Part shown: positions 24,434-32,884 of the stretch, in pieces
Position numbering within the stretch: position 1 is the stretch's first letter
Layout of the letters: each line of letters starts with the position of its first letter
DNA from: Methylobacter sp.
Lineage (GTDB): Bacteria; Pseudomonadota; Gammaproteobacteria; Methylococcales; Methylomonadaceae
NCBI GenBank assembly: GCA_030653175.1
Contig: JAURZV010000002.1
Location: forward strand, 49,106 to 113,105
Length of the DNA stretch: 64,000 bases
Reading direction: 5' to 3'
Notes under the pieces: model-generated
What the model saw: only the letters and a program-made list of their open reading frames with translations
Told to the model about the DNA's origin: nothing
Database searches by the model: none
Translations under genes and position numbers: made by a program

Positions 24434-27400
24434 TTATGCGCCGCGCGGTGTCTCGCCGCGCGCCTCCAGCAAGGTTTCGCTATGCAGGTATAAAGCCTGC
24501 AATGCGTCCAGCGTCTGTTGCTGCGGCTCCGCCCACATGCCGCGACTGGCGGCTTCCAGCAGGCGTTCGGCAATGGCGTTTTGCGCCCACGGATTGGCGT
24601 CTTCCAGAAAGCGTTGCATTTCCGGGTCCATCGCGTAAGTTTCGGCGACTTGCTCGTACATCCAATCGTCCATCACTTGCGCGGTGGCATCGTAGCCGAA
24701 TAAATAATCGACGGTTGCGGTCAGCTCCAAGCCGCCTTTGTAGCCGTGACGGCGGATGCTGTCCAGCCATTTCGGATTGACGACGCGCGAACGGAACACC
24801 CGCAAGGTCTCTTCCTTCAAGTCCCGTACTTGTGCACGTGACGGATCGTGGCTGTCGCCGAAATATTTGCGCGGCTGTGATCCGGTCAAGGCGCGGATGG
24901 TGGCGATCATGCCGCCGTGAAATTGCAGATAGTCATCGCTGTCGAAAATATCGTGTTCGCGGTTATCCTGATTGTGCAGCGCCACTTGAACGCCGGATAA
25001 CCGTGTTCGAAAAGCATCACGCTGATCCTTCCCCTGCTGACTGCGGCTATAGGCATAGCCGCCCCAGTTGACGTAGGCTTCCGCAAAATCGGCATCGGCC
25101 TGCCAGTTTTTTTCCTGAATCAGCGGTAATATACCTGCGCCGTAACTGCCGGGTTTTGCGCCGAAGATGCGGAAGGCTGCGCGTTGCGAGGCTTCATCTT
25201 CGGTCAGGCCTTGGCCTATCCATTCGCCCAGTTCGGCAAGATAGTGCTTGCGCACAAAGTTTTTCGACAGCGGTTCGTCCAGCGCAATAACGGCATTGAC
25301 CGCATCGTCAATCAAATCGATCAGTTGCGGAATCGCATCGCGGAAAAAGCCGCTGATGCGGGTCGTGACATCAATACGCGGCCGTTTCAATTCGTCCAGC
25401 GGGATGACTTCGACGCCGGTCAACCGGCGGTTTTCGGCTTGCCACACCGGGCGCACGCCGAGCAGCGCCAGAATCTGCGCCACGTCGTCGCCGTGGGTGC
25501 GCATCGCGCTGGTACCCCAGATGCTGATGGCGACGCTTTCGGGATAATCGCCTGTTTCGCGGACATAACGCGACAGCACTTCATGGGCAAGTTGCTGGCC
25601 GACTCGCCAGGCTGATTGGGAAGGTACGCTGCGCGGATCGACCGAGTAAAAATTGCGTCCCGTCGGCAGGATGTGCGCCATGCCGCGTGTCGGTGATCCG
25701 CTGGGGCCGGCCGGTACATAACCGCCGGACAGGCCGCTCAGCAAGTTATCGATTTCGTCGGTGGCGCGGGCAAGATTGGGCGCCAATTCGCGGCAGGCAA
25801 AATTCAGCACGCGTCTTATGCTGTTGTAGTCGCCAGTACTGTCAGCAGGAGTGCAGGCTTCGCCTGCGCTTGCAGGCTTCGCCTGCACTCCAAATGTTTT
25901 GCTTATGACTGTGTCTATGGTTGATTCTGAGTAAGCGTGCGCCTGCAATTCAGTAAATAAGCGTTTGCATAACACTTCGATGGTTTCCAAAACATCGGCA
26001 TGGGTAGGTAAAGGCCGTCCGGCCAGTTTTTCAAGCTCGGGAATTGCTTGTTCCAATCGACGGCCCTGGTGTTCCAGCAGCGAGTCCATGCTCAGGCCGA
26101 ATAACCGCGCAATTTCGATAGGCAGTCCGGGGATGTCCTGATTCGGCAAGCGGGTCAACGAGACCAGCATGTCTATCAGTTGCTCGTTTTCGGGCGCCAA
26201 ACCGAGTATATGCAAGCCGTCGCGGATTTGCGCCGCGCCCAGTTCACACAGGTAGCCGTCCAGATCTTCGATCAAATGCGCGACATCGGCGCCGGCCATT
26301 TTGGTCAGCAGTTCCGGCAGTCCGTCTTCTTGATGGTGATGATCGTCATCGTGGTCATGATGATGCCTGTGGTGGTGATCATCATCGTCGTGATGATGGT
26401 CATGATGATCGGCATGGTGGTGCTCCTCGCCGTGTTCATGCTCATCATCACGGTTGTGATGATGAGCATGATGGTGATGGTCGTCATCGTGGTCGTGGTC
26501 ATGATGCAACAGTCGGGCTTGCAAGTCGGCATCCAAGTTGGTTTCTTTGACCAAATCCCAGATTTGCTGCTGCAACAGCGGCAGTTTGGCTGGATCGAGC
26601 ACTTCTACCTGATAATATTCATCGACCAGTTGGGTCAGCTGAGCCAATGCGCCGTAAGTGTCGGCGGTGGTCATCGGCGGCGTCAGGTGATCGACGACGA
26701 CGGCATGAGCGCGGCGCTTGGCCTGCGCGCCTTCGCCGGGATCGTTGATAATGAACGGATAAAACAACGGCATGTCGGCCAACAGCGCATCGGGAAAACA
26801 GTTTTCCGACAAGCCTACGCCTTTGCCCGGCAGCCATTCGAGCGTGCCGTGTTTGCCGACATGTACGATGGCATCGGCCTTCCATTCGTCGCGCAACCAG
26901 CGATACAGCGCATAGTAATGGTGAGTGGGCGGCAAGTCGGGCTGGTGGTATATCGCGTCGGGATCCATGCCGTAACCGCGCGGCGGCTGCAATGCGACGA
27001 AATTATTGCCGAGTTCCAGGCCTGCTAATGAGATATGGCCGTCATGCACATAGGCTTCGCCCGGCGCTGTTCCCCATTGCGCGGTCATTTTCTTCTGCAT
27101 TTCAACCGGCAGATCGTCAAACCACGTTGCATATTGCGCTGCCGATACGCGGCCGACAGCATGGGCTAGCTGTTCGCTGGTCAGATAAGTATTGTCGTAA
27201 GCGCAGCGGTCGATCAGTTCGTGGATCAGCGCCGTGCCGCTTTCCGGCAGCTTGCCGATGTTATAACCGTCGGCCTGCATGGCTTGCAGAATCCGCATCA
27301 AGGATGCAGGTGCATCCAGGCCGACCGCGTTACCGATTTGCGAGGCTTTGCTGTTGGAGTTGGTGAACACGAAGGCGATACGCTTATCGGCATTGTCCAG

Positions 27401-28483
27401 GCGTTTAAGCTTTGTAAAGCGCGTGGCGATTTGAGCAATGCGCGCGACTCGATCCTGCACTGGTTCGTATTCGATCAGTTCATTCGATAGGCCGGAGGCT
27501 TTCGCCTTGAACGACAGCGGTACGGTGATGATGCGCCCGTCAAATTCCGGCAGTACAACGTTCATTGCCGCATCCAGAGGATTCAGGCCGCGCGCCGATT
27601 GCTCCCACTGATGGTGCATCATGCCGCTGGTGATGGCTTGCAGCACGGGCACATTGAGTTGCTCCAGCACAGACACAGACCAGCCTGCGGGTGTCGCTCC
27701 GCCGGGGGTGATTTCGCCCATCGCAAACGCGGTGGTGTTAATCAGTACGTCGATATGCGCGCCTTGGTTGCTGCTAAAGTATTGCAATGCCGAAGGAAGG
27801 GCATCATCGCAGTGACCTGCGCGTAATGACGAGGTGAACACGGGCAGTACATTCAGGTCGCGTTTTTCCAGTGCGTCAACCAAAGCATCAATAAAGCGCG
27901 TGTTGCCGCTCATCCAGTGGGCGCGGTAAAACACGATGCCCACGCTGCCCCGATGGGGTTCTCGCAGAGCAAGCCAGTCGTCTATATTGGCATCTTGAGA
28001 TAAATCGGGATGATAAATGCCGTGTTCGGGCAAATCGACTGCGGGTTCAAAACCAAAACCGGTCAGCAAAAAATGATCTGAAAGATAGCGCAGCAGTTGC
28101 GCCATATTAACGCTGCCGCCTGCCTGAAAATAGGCCTGTACCTGATGCAGGACGGCGGGTGATACGGTGGATGCCGCCGCCAGTTCGGGGTCAGGCTCGC
28201 CGGTACCGCTGATCGCGATTAAGTGTCGTCCCTGACTTTTGGCTTGACGCAGCAGATCGGCAAAGCCGGGCACGCTACCGAGACGCCCCAGTACGCGCAG
28301 CACGATGATATTTGCCGAAGCAAGCTGATGCTCCAACAGCTCGGCCATTTGCGCATCGTTTTCCAATGCCTGTAAATTAATGCCGGTTACTTGCGGGAAA
28401 CCTTCCGACATTTGCGCCAGTGCGCTTTGCAGCACCATCAGGTCGTTGGGCGCATGGGTCAGCAGCGCTATAGGCTTGTTCAT
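24434..28483 (-). CDS. cobN: Cobaltochelatase large subunit CobN
   Basis: 1,349 residues, in the CobN/BchH/ChlH size range. The start is ATG 28483 (MNKPIALLTHAPNDLMVL), where family similarity begins and the ferredoxin gene has just ended; the frame is open 55 codons further upstream. Recognisable segments are GKHGTLEWLPGKGVGLSENCFPDALL, PTGRNFYSVDPRSVPSQSAW and VVNPKWLDSIRRHGYKGGLELTATVDYLFGYDA. CobN inserts Co(II) with ATP hydrolysed by the partner subunit. Residues about 657-720 form a His/Asp-rich tract that could bind cobalt or other metals. Another insert (QAKPASAGEACTPADS) comes from a palindrome at 25,850-25,892. Confidence 0.95.
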   Translation of the reverse strand: MNKPIALLTHAPNDLMVLQSALAQMSEGFPQVTGINLQALENDAQMAELLEHQLASANIIVLRVLGRLGSVPGFADLLRQAKSQGRHLIAISGTGEPDPELAAASTVSPAVLHQVQAYFQAGGSVNMAQLLRYLSDHFLLTGFGFEPAVDLPEHGIYHPDLSQDANIDDWLALREPHRGSVGIVFYRAHWMSGNTRFIDALVDALEKRDLNVLPVFTSSLRAGHCDDALPSALQYFSSNQGAHIDVLINTTAFAMGEITPGGATPAGWSVSVLEQLNVPVLQAITSGMMHHQWEQSARGLNPLDAAMNVVLPEFDGRIITVPLSFKAKASGLSNELIEYEPVQDRVARIAQIATRFTKLKRLDNADKRIAFVFTNSNSKASQIGNAVGLDAPASLMRILQAMQADGYNIGKLPESGTALIHELIDRCAYDNTYLTSEQLAHAVGRVSAAQYATWFDDLPVEMQKKMTAQWGTAPGEAYVHDGHISLAGLELGNNFVALQPPRGYGMDPDAIYHQPDLPPTHHYYALYRWLRDEWKADAIVHVGKHGTLEWLPGKGVGLSENCFPDALLADMPLFYPFIINDPGEGAQAKRRAHAVVVDHLTPPMTTADTYGALAQLTQLVDEYYQVEVLDPAKLPLLQQQIWDLVKETNLDADLQARLLHHDHDHDDDHHHHAHHHNRDDEHEHGEEHHHADHHDHHHDDDDHHHRHHHDHDDDHHHQEDGLPELLTKMAGADVAHLIEDLDGYLCELGAAQIRDGLHILGLAPENEQLIDMLVSLTRLPNQDIPGLPIEIARLFGLSMDSLLEHQGRRLEQAIPELEKLAGRPLPTHADVLETIEVLCKRLFTELQAHAYSESTIDTVISKTFGVQAKPASAGEACTPADSTGDYNSIRRVLNFACRELAPNLARATDEIDNLLSGLSGGYVPAGPSGSPTRGMAHILPTGRNFYSVDPRSVPSQSAWRVGQQLAHEVLSRYVRETGDYPESVAISIWGTSAMRTHGDDVAQILALLGVRPVWQAENRRLTGVEVIPLDELKRPRIDVTTRISGFFRDAIPQLIDLIDDAVNAVIALDEPLSKNFVRKHYLAELGEWIGQGLTEDEASQRAAFRIFGAKPGSYGAGILPLIQEKNWQADADFAEAYVNWGGYAYSRSQQGKDQRDAFRTRLSGVQVALHNQDNREHDIFDSDDYLQFHGGMIATIRALTGSQPRKYFGDSHDPSRAQVRDLKEETLRVFRSRVVNPKWLDSIRRHGYKGGLELTATVDYLFGYDATAQVMDDWMYEQVAETYAMDPEMQRFLEDANPWAQNAIAERLLEAASRGMWAEPQQQTLDALQALYLHSETLLEARGETPRGA
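25850..25892. repeat. Palindrome in frame in cobN
   Basis: GGAGTGCAGGCTTCGCCTGC...GCAGGCTTCGCCTGCACTCC, the same family as 12,661-12,702 and 56,685-56,733. It is read as VQAKPASAGEACTP within a variable loop of CobN. Confidence 0.88.
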
Positions 28484-28484
28484 A

Positions 28485-28787
28485 TCAGGCATCGCCGGTA
28501 CCCAAGCGGTGAAAAACGTGTTCGCTGACTTCGATACCTTGTTCCAGATGTTCGCTGACGATGCGCTCCAGCACGGCCTCGTCGGTACAAGAATACCAGA
28601 CGCCTTCAGGATAAACGACCAGGATCGGGCCGTTTTTGCATACCGCAAAACAGTTTGAGCGGGTGCGCTTTACTTTGAGCTGAGGGCGGGCATCGATTTT
28701 CCGGCCCAGCTGTTGAAACGCTTCTGTATTATCACCAGAGCAGCGCGGGCCTGTACACATCAATACATGCTTGTTGTGGGTTCTCAT
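28485..28787 (-). CDS. Thioredoxin-like [2Fe-2S] ferredoxin
   Basis: 100 residues from ATG 28787 (MRTHNKHVLMCTGPRC); an upstream in-frame start at 28,835 is inside cbtA. Four cysteines in the pattern CTGPRCS and CFAVCKNGP fit thioredoxin-like [2Fe-2S] ferredoxins. Such proteins occur in cobalamin operons, where they may supply electrons for cobalt reduction or ring modification (compare CbiW). The gene ends 1 bp before cobN and overlaps cbtA by 4 bp. Confidence 0.88.
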   Translation of the reverse strand: MRTHNKHVLMCTGPRCSGDNTEAFQQLGRKIDARPQLKVKRTRSNCFAVCKNGPILVVYPEGVWYSCTDEAVLERIVSEHLEQGIEVSEHVFHRLGTGDA

Positions 28788-29461
28788 AAGTCCTTTTTGT
28801 AAAACTGCCCCATCAAACCGCCAATAGCCAGCCAAAAAACAGCGTTGGCAAAAACGGTGGCGGCTATAAAAGATTGCGCCAATTCGTCAGGTGCGGCGCT
28901 GCTGTGAACTTCCGGCTGCGGCGCACTGATTAAATGAGGTGCTGCGAGTAACACTATACCGAAAAACTTGTTGATCCTGGTTTTAGCAAAAGCCAGCAGA
29001 GATAAACCGAAACCGGTGTCAAGCACCGTTATCAGCCACCAACTCTGCCGATCTGACAGTTTGGCAGCTGTAGTGCCGGGAACTTCCGGTGGTAACCCCA
29101 AAGAAGGGGCAACGAAAAAGGTTAGGTAGCCTGCCAGTCCCCATAATAGTCCCTTGCGCCAATTGCTGGGGCGACTTCGTAAACACATGACTGAACCAAT
29201 CAATAGGGCAAAACCAACGCCCAGGCTGATATTAGCTACTGCAGTAAAAAATGTCCGCTCCCAGCCGTTTTCAGGCTGCCAGTCGTGGTGCTCGTGACTG
29301 TTTGCCGCATTGGCAACGGAGGCAGCTTCCTCGTAAACTTCGGCCTGGAGCAAAGTCGGGATGACTTGAATTTGTTGAACAGCGGTTAATAACAAACCCG
29401 CCAATAAGCCCGTCCAGAGAGCCGCAGTAACCAGCTCTCTGAAGGTAGTCGGATTAAACAT
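28784..29461 (-). CDS. cbtA: Cobalt transporter subunit CbtA
   Basis: 225 residues with about five hydrophobic segments (about 8-28, 75-95, 105-125, 145-165, 195-215), as in CbtA. His/Glu residues (SHEHHDWQPENGWER) lie in the loop after TM1. The start ATG 29461 overlaps the cbtB stop as TAATG, indicating coupling; an alternative start lies three codons upstream. CbtAB is proposed as a B12-regulated cobalt permease, which fits the riboswitch just upstream. Confidence 0.92.
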   Translation of the reverse strand: MFNPTTFRELVTAALWTGLLAGLLLTAVQQIQVIPTLLQAEVYEEAASVANAANSHEHHDWQPENGWERTFFTAVANISLGVGFALLIGSVMCLRSRPSNWRKGLLWGLAGYLTFFVAPSLGLPPEVPGTTAAKLSDRQSWWLITVLDTGFGLSLLAFAKTRINKFFGIVLLAAPHLISAPQPEVHSSAAPDELAQSFIAATVFANAVFWLAIGGLMGQFYKKDL

Positions 29462-29658
29462 TAATGGCACGGAAAACTGGCGGAATGTCGTCCATCATGA
29501 GCAGCGTTATGCAGCTGTGCCGCTTCGGCGAAACCGGTGGCATACAGCAGCCCCAAGCCAAGCAAACCGGCCAGCATAGCGGGTAGTATTTTGTCTTTTA
29601 AGACTTCAGAACGGGCTTGTGTTTGAGCGTTATCGAGCAAAACAGGTGTTGATGACAT
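29461..29658 (-). CDS. cbtB: Cobalt transporter subunit CbtB
   Basis: 65 residues: a short N-terminus, one transmembrane helix (PAMLAGLLGLGLLYATGF) and a histidine-containing C-terminus (HNAAHDGRH, final CH). This is the characteristic CbtB layout, with its metal-binding tail. A CCAGGAG ribosome site precedes ATG 29658. It is the first gene after the cobalamin riboswitch. Confidence 0.92.
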   Translation of the reverse strand: MSSTPVLLDNAQTQARSEVLKDKILPAMLAGLLGLGLLYATGFAEAAQLHNAAHDGRHSASFPCH

Positions 29659-29799
29659 GTGTTTTCTCCTGGGTAAAGAGACAGCAAAGCAGGCAACGCA
29701 ATCGCGTTACAAGCGGAAATAATCTGTACGGGGAGAAAGTGCAGGACGGATACGCAGGAGAGCAATCCATCTGGGCGCCCTCCGCGCACAAATTCGATT

Positions 29800-29985
29800 A
29801 TCGCTTCAGGCCGGTCTCCGGGCTTACAAGTGTAGGGCGACCGGCCGGTGGCCCCTACGATGTTAGCGCCTTCCCATGCAGAAAGAACACAGTGGCGTTT
29901 ACTAACCTTTTACTTGTTTACCGTTGCGGGGGCAGCGCGGGCTTCGTTTGCTAATTGTAAGCGAACTCACCCACTTCCCGTTTCA
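29800..29985 (-). promoter_or_regulatory. Cobalamin riboswitch upstream of cbtB
   Basis: Read on the minus strand, the conserved blocks appear in order: CGGGAAGTGGGTG (29,980-29,968), GCTGCCCCCGCAACGGTAA (about 29,936-29,918), GCCACTG (29,896-29,890), GGGAAGG (29,875-29,869) and the B12 box AAGCCCGGAGACCGGCC (29,825-29,809). The variable arm between GGGAAGG and the B12 box is a palindrome of the GGGCGACCGGCCGGTCGCCC family (29,831-29,859). About 140 bp separate the box from cbtB. It probably controls the cobalamin locus by B12 feedback. Confidence 0.93.
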
Positions 29986-30148
29986 ATTCTGCGGACGATA
30001 GTCCATGAATACCTAAAGCAAGTTATACGGGGTTAGTATATTCACTCGATAAAAAACTAGCAAGTTTGAGGGGGTACGATTTAAAGTGCGGTTTTTAGAA
30101 GATTATTCCCCGTACCTATCCTTATGAGTGCACAGTATTTACAAAGCA

Positions 30149-30364
30149 CGTCATCCCGGCAGGGATTGCCGGGATCCACGACTGCATGGATGCAGGAGGT
30201 AGAGCACCAACAGTAGGCGCTTTAGGCGACGCAGGAGTAGTTGCCGAGAAGCCATGGATGGCAATATCAAAGTAGGTCACAAGTTTTTGTTACAGGGAAT
30301 TATGCGGATCACAGTCATTCACATCCCTGTGATCTGGATTCCGGCAATCCCTGCCGAAAAGACG
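30149..30364. repeat. Composite palindromic element in gene-free gap
   Basis: It begins CGTCATCCCGGCAGGGATTG and ends CAATCCCTGCCGAAAAGACG, an inverted pair. Inside the left end lies a 70-bp copy (30,179-30,248) of the CGACTGCATGGATGCAGG element ending GTTGCCGAG. The rest of the gap from 30,010 to 30,600 shows no convincing gene or RNA to me. Confidence 0.8.
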
Positions 30365-30600
30365 ATAATACAATTCGTAATATCTATTGAGTGATTGTTT
30401 ACCTTGAGTTTAGGTCGCACATTTAATCGCGCCGATGTAGCCTTTGCGTTAGGTGGATTTAGTCGATTGCGCTAGAATCCGCACATGGCCTTTGGAATTA
30501 GACAGCCGGACAGGGCATGTCGCCCAGTCCCGCTTGGAAGTTAGGTTTCTCATAAGATAATCAATGCCGCATATATCATGCTAAAAATTCAAAGCGCTCT

Positions 30601-31323
30601 ATGAAGATCAAAATTACCAATTCGGAAGAGTTCAGTAGGTTGCTGGAGACACTTACAAACGAAACGGTCACTGCGTGCATTCATTTCAAATTGTATTCTG
30701 ATCTTGAAGCGGCTCGGCCCGACTACTCGGTTGAATTCAATGAGTCGTGGACATTTTGGTGGCTTACCTTTCAAGCACACTTGGATACTACGCTGTTTCG
30801 TCTTTGCAAAATATACGAACCACACCCCCAATCCTTAAATCTGCGAAACCTCCTAAACATAATCAAAGAGAATGCCAAATTTTTTGATGAAGATAACTTT
30901 CGCGAGCGCCTCAAGGGAAATCCATTCGTAGACTCATTAGCTTCCAGCTTTAAAAAACCAGATCTGATTCAGTTGTAGAAAGATATAGAGTTTGTGGATA
31001 TGAAATCCAATCCGCTCGTCAATACTTTGGTAATGTGGCGACATAAGTTCTTTGCGCATAGAAACGCAGGATATGTTGTGTCAAATAAGAGTCTCGCGGA
31101 TCAATACCCGTTTAATGTGGTAGAGGTTGGTGAATTGCTGAAGGAAGCTATGTGTATATTAAATAGATATGGCATTCTTTTTCAGGCTTCTTCTTATTCA
31201 ACGCAGATTGTCGGTCATGATGATTATCGCCATGTACTCAAATCGATTCGGAATAATCTCATAAGACATGAAGTAGAAATAGCCCATCAATTGGAACATC
31301 TACAAAGCCAGCAGTCCGTATAA
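30601..31323 (+). pseudogene. HEPN/AbiU2-like gene with one in-frame amber codon
   Basis: Two open segments (30,601-30,978 and 30,994-31,323) lie in the same frame, separated only by TAG 30976. Read through, they give about 240 residues of a helical protein with WRHKFFAHRNA. This is an R-x(5)-H HEPN-type motif as in AbiU2-like proteins, which are often abortive-infection or toxin components. The stop removes the half that carries the presumed catalytic motif from the first product. The second half could start at ATG 31000. A point mutation or sequencing error is the simplest explanation. Confidence 0.65.
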
Positions 31324-31459
31324 AATGCGCTAAGGTGCAATCCTTAGCTCATCAATCGCGAACGATGGGCTTCCTGTGTCAGTCCATCATATAAACTGCC
31401 GCTTATCTATAGCTAGTGACGGCTATGGCCAAATCCAGCCAACAATAAATACCGCAATC

Positions 31460-31696
31460 CTACTCGGCCTTTTTAACACGGATTTTGCTGCCTGCCACAT
31501 TCTTACCGTTGAGGGTATTCACTGCCACCTTGGCTTCACCTTGCTTGGGCATCTCGACAAAACCAAAGCCCTTGGAACTACCGGTCTCTTTGTCTATTAC
31601 CAGGGTGCAGGACTGCACTGTGCCGTGAGCCTCGAACATGGCCCGAAGCTCTTCTTCTGTGGTGGTGCGGGCGAGATTGCGTATCAATAGTTTCAT
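31460..31696 (-). CDS. RRM-type RNA-binding protein
   Basis: 78 residues making up one RNA recognition motif: RNP2 LLIRNL at residues 3-8 and RNP1 KGFGFVEM at about 42-49. The C-terminal tail is lysine-rich (KIRVKKAE). Short single-RRM proteins of this type in bacteria are often cold-induced and bind RNA. The gene stands alone; its upstream region (31,697-31,968) is AT-rich and shared with a divergent gene. Confidence 0.92.
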   Translation of the reverse strand: MKLLIRNLARTTTEEELRAMFEAHGTVQSCTLVIDKETGSSKGFGFVEMPKQGEAKVAVNTLNGKNVAGSKIRVKKAE

Positions 31697-31968
31697 GAAA
31701 TTACCGTGTGGCTATAAGTTTTTGAAATTATACAGCTAATCAACAAACCATTTACGATTAACAATTTGCTCAACTTAACGCGGTAATGCGCAATCTGTAG
31801 CACCGCATGGTAGGTTATCATTCTACAGACTAATAGATTGTTTATACCCTATAACCAGCTAGGGTGGTCATGGCGCGGCTAAGGTTGTAAAATAAAAACA
31901 GCTGCGAAAAATATAAAGGTAATTTGTTAGCGCGATTTTTCTAATAATAAAAACTTACGGAATAATTT

Positions 31969-32688
31969 ATGTGTTTTAGTGCTGATATGTCTCTTGGCCT
32001 GGGGCTGGCTGGACTGGCCGCATCGAGTGTTACTCTTTTGGATAAAAGTGAGCCGTTGTGGGTTCGGGTTGCCAGGTCTTACGCCATTTTTCATTTTTCC
32101 TTGATGGAGTTTATTCAATATTTCGCCTATCCGGCCGCAGATCAGTGCGGTTATGGCATGAATCAATTTCTGAGTGAGCTATCGACTTACCATATCAGCT
32201 TGCAAGCACTGGCGATTATGCCGGCGTTGGCGACTTATTCATCCGACAAAACCGCGCTGAAAAAGGCGACCGGCACCGGGGTAATCCTCAGTTCGTCATT
32301 TTTGATTTTCAGTTTTCTGCCAAAAGAATGGCAACTACTTGAAATTGCACCAAATTTTATAGGTAATATGGTCTCGTGTTTGTTTATGGGTAAATACCAT
32401 ATCGGCTACCATATCGCCAGTGCGTATGGCTTGCTGGTTACGCACGGTTCATTGTTTGCTCTGGCGGTCAGCGGTTTTGTCTGGAAGGATAACTGGCGCA
32501 TCGCTTCGTATCATTTTGGCATGGCGATTATGACGCTGTTTATGCCCCAGTGGGTATTCGGCGTATCAACCGGCGAAGCGGCGGCGATGTATTGTTTTTA
32601 TTCCATACCGATTACTGTCAGCTTTATGCCGCAATTTAAAAAGTTCTTCACTGCTCCAGATGCAATGGAACAGCGCGAATATGCCTGA
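31969..32688 (+). CDS. Uncharacterised membrane protein with MCFSA N-terminus
   Basis: 239 residues with roughly six to seven hydrophobic segments. The start MCFSADMSLGLGLAGL resembles a family of uncharacterised bacterial integral membrane proteins (I recall DUF5765/DUF6629-type proteins, not verifiable here). Histidines and tyrosines cluster in KYHIGYHIASAYG. The function is unknown. It stands alone, followed by a repeat. Confidence 0.75.
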   Translation: MCFSADMSLGLGLAGLAASSVTLLDKSEPLWVRVARSYAIFHFSLMEFIQYFAYPAADQCGYGMNQFLSELSTYHISLQALAIMPALATYSSDKTALKKATGTGVILSSSFLIFSFLPKEWQLLEIAPNFIGNMVSCLFMGKYHIGYHIASAYGLLVTHGSLFALAVSGFVWKDNWRIASYHFGMAIMTLFMPQWVFGVSTGEAAAMYCFYSIPITVSFMPQFKKFFTAPDAMEQREYA

Positions 32689-32754
32689 CAGGCCTGACGG
32701 CGCGGAACTTCCGCGCCTTATGCGACTCATTTTTAGTATGTTTTGTAACTATTT

Positions 32755-32872
32755 AGCCACAGATTGACACAGATGCACGCTGATAAAAGATTAAAGGTTA
32801 AAAAATCGATATTTGCATATTTCACCTTTCGTCTTACAAAGCAATCTGTTTAATCTGTGTTGATCTGTGGCT
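32755..32872. repeat. Inverted repeat with AGCCACAGAT ends
   Basis: AGCCACAGATTGACACAGAT at the left pairs with ATCTGTGTTGATCTGTGGCT at the right. It lies just before the nucleotidyltransferase-HAD gene; the GTG that opens that frame is inside its right arm. A small GGCGCGGAAC/TTCCGCGCC hairpin lies at about 32,699. Confidence 0.8.
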
Positions 32873-32884
32873 GAAGTAGTTAAC

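Noticed and set aside
26180..27028. Long plus-strand frame opposite cobN rich in Met/Val/Ile, resembling a membrane protein
   Set aside because: It is the antisense shadow of the His/Asp-rich tract and neighbouring CobN sequence; CobN is clearly the real gene.
30479..30570. attC-like end (GTTAGGT) before the HEPN-like gene
   Set aside because: Only one weak core sequence without matching arms; not enough to call a cassette.
31376..31690. 104-codon plus-strand frame
   Set aside because: Antisense of the RRM gene, whose RNP motifs are unmistakable.
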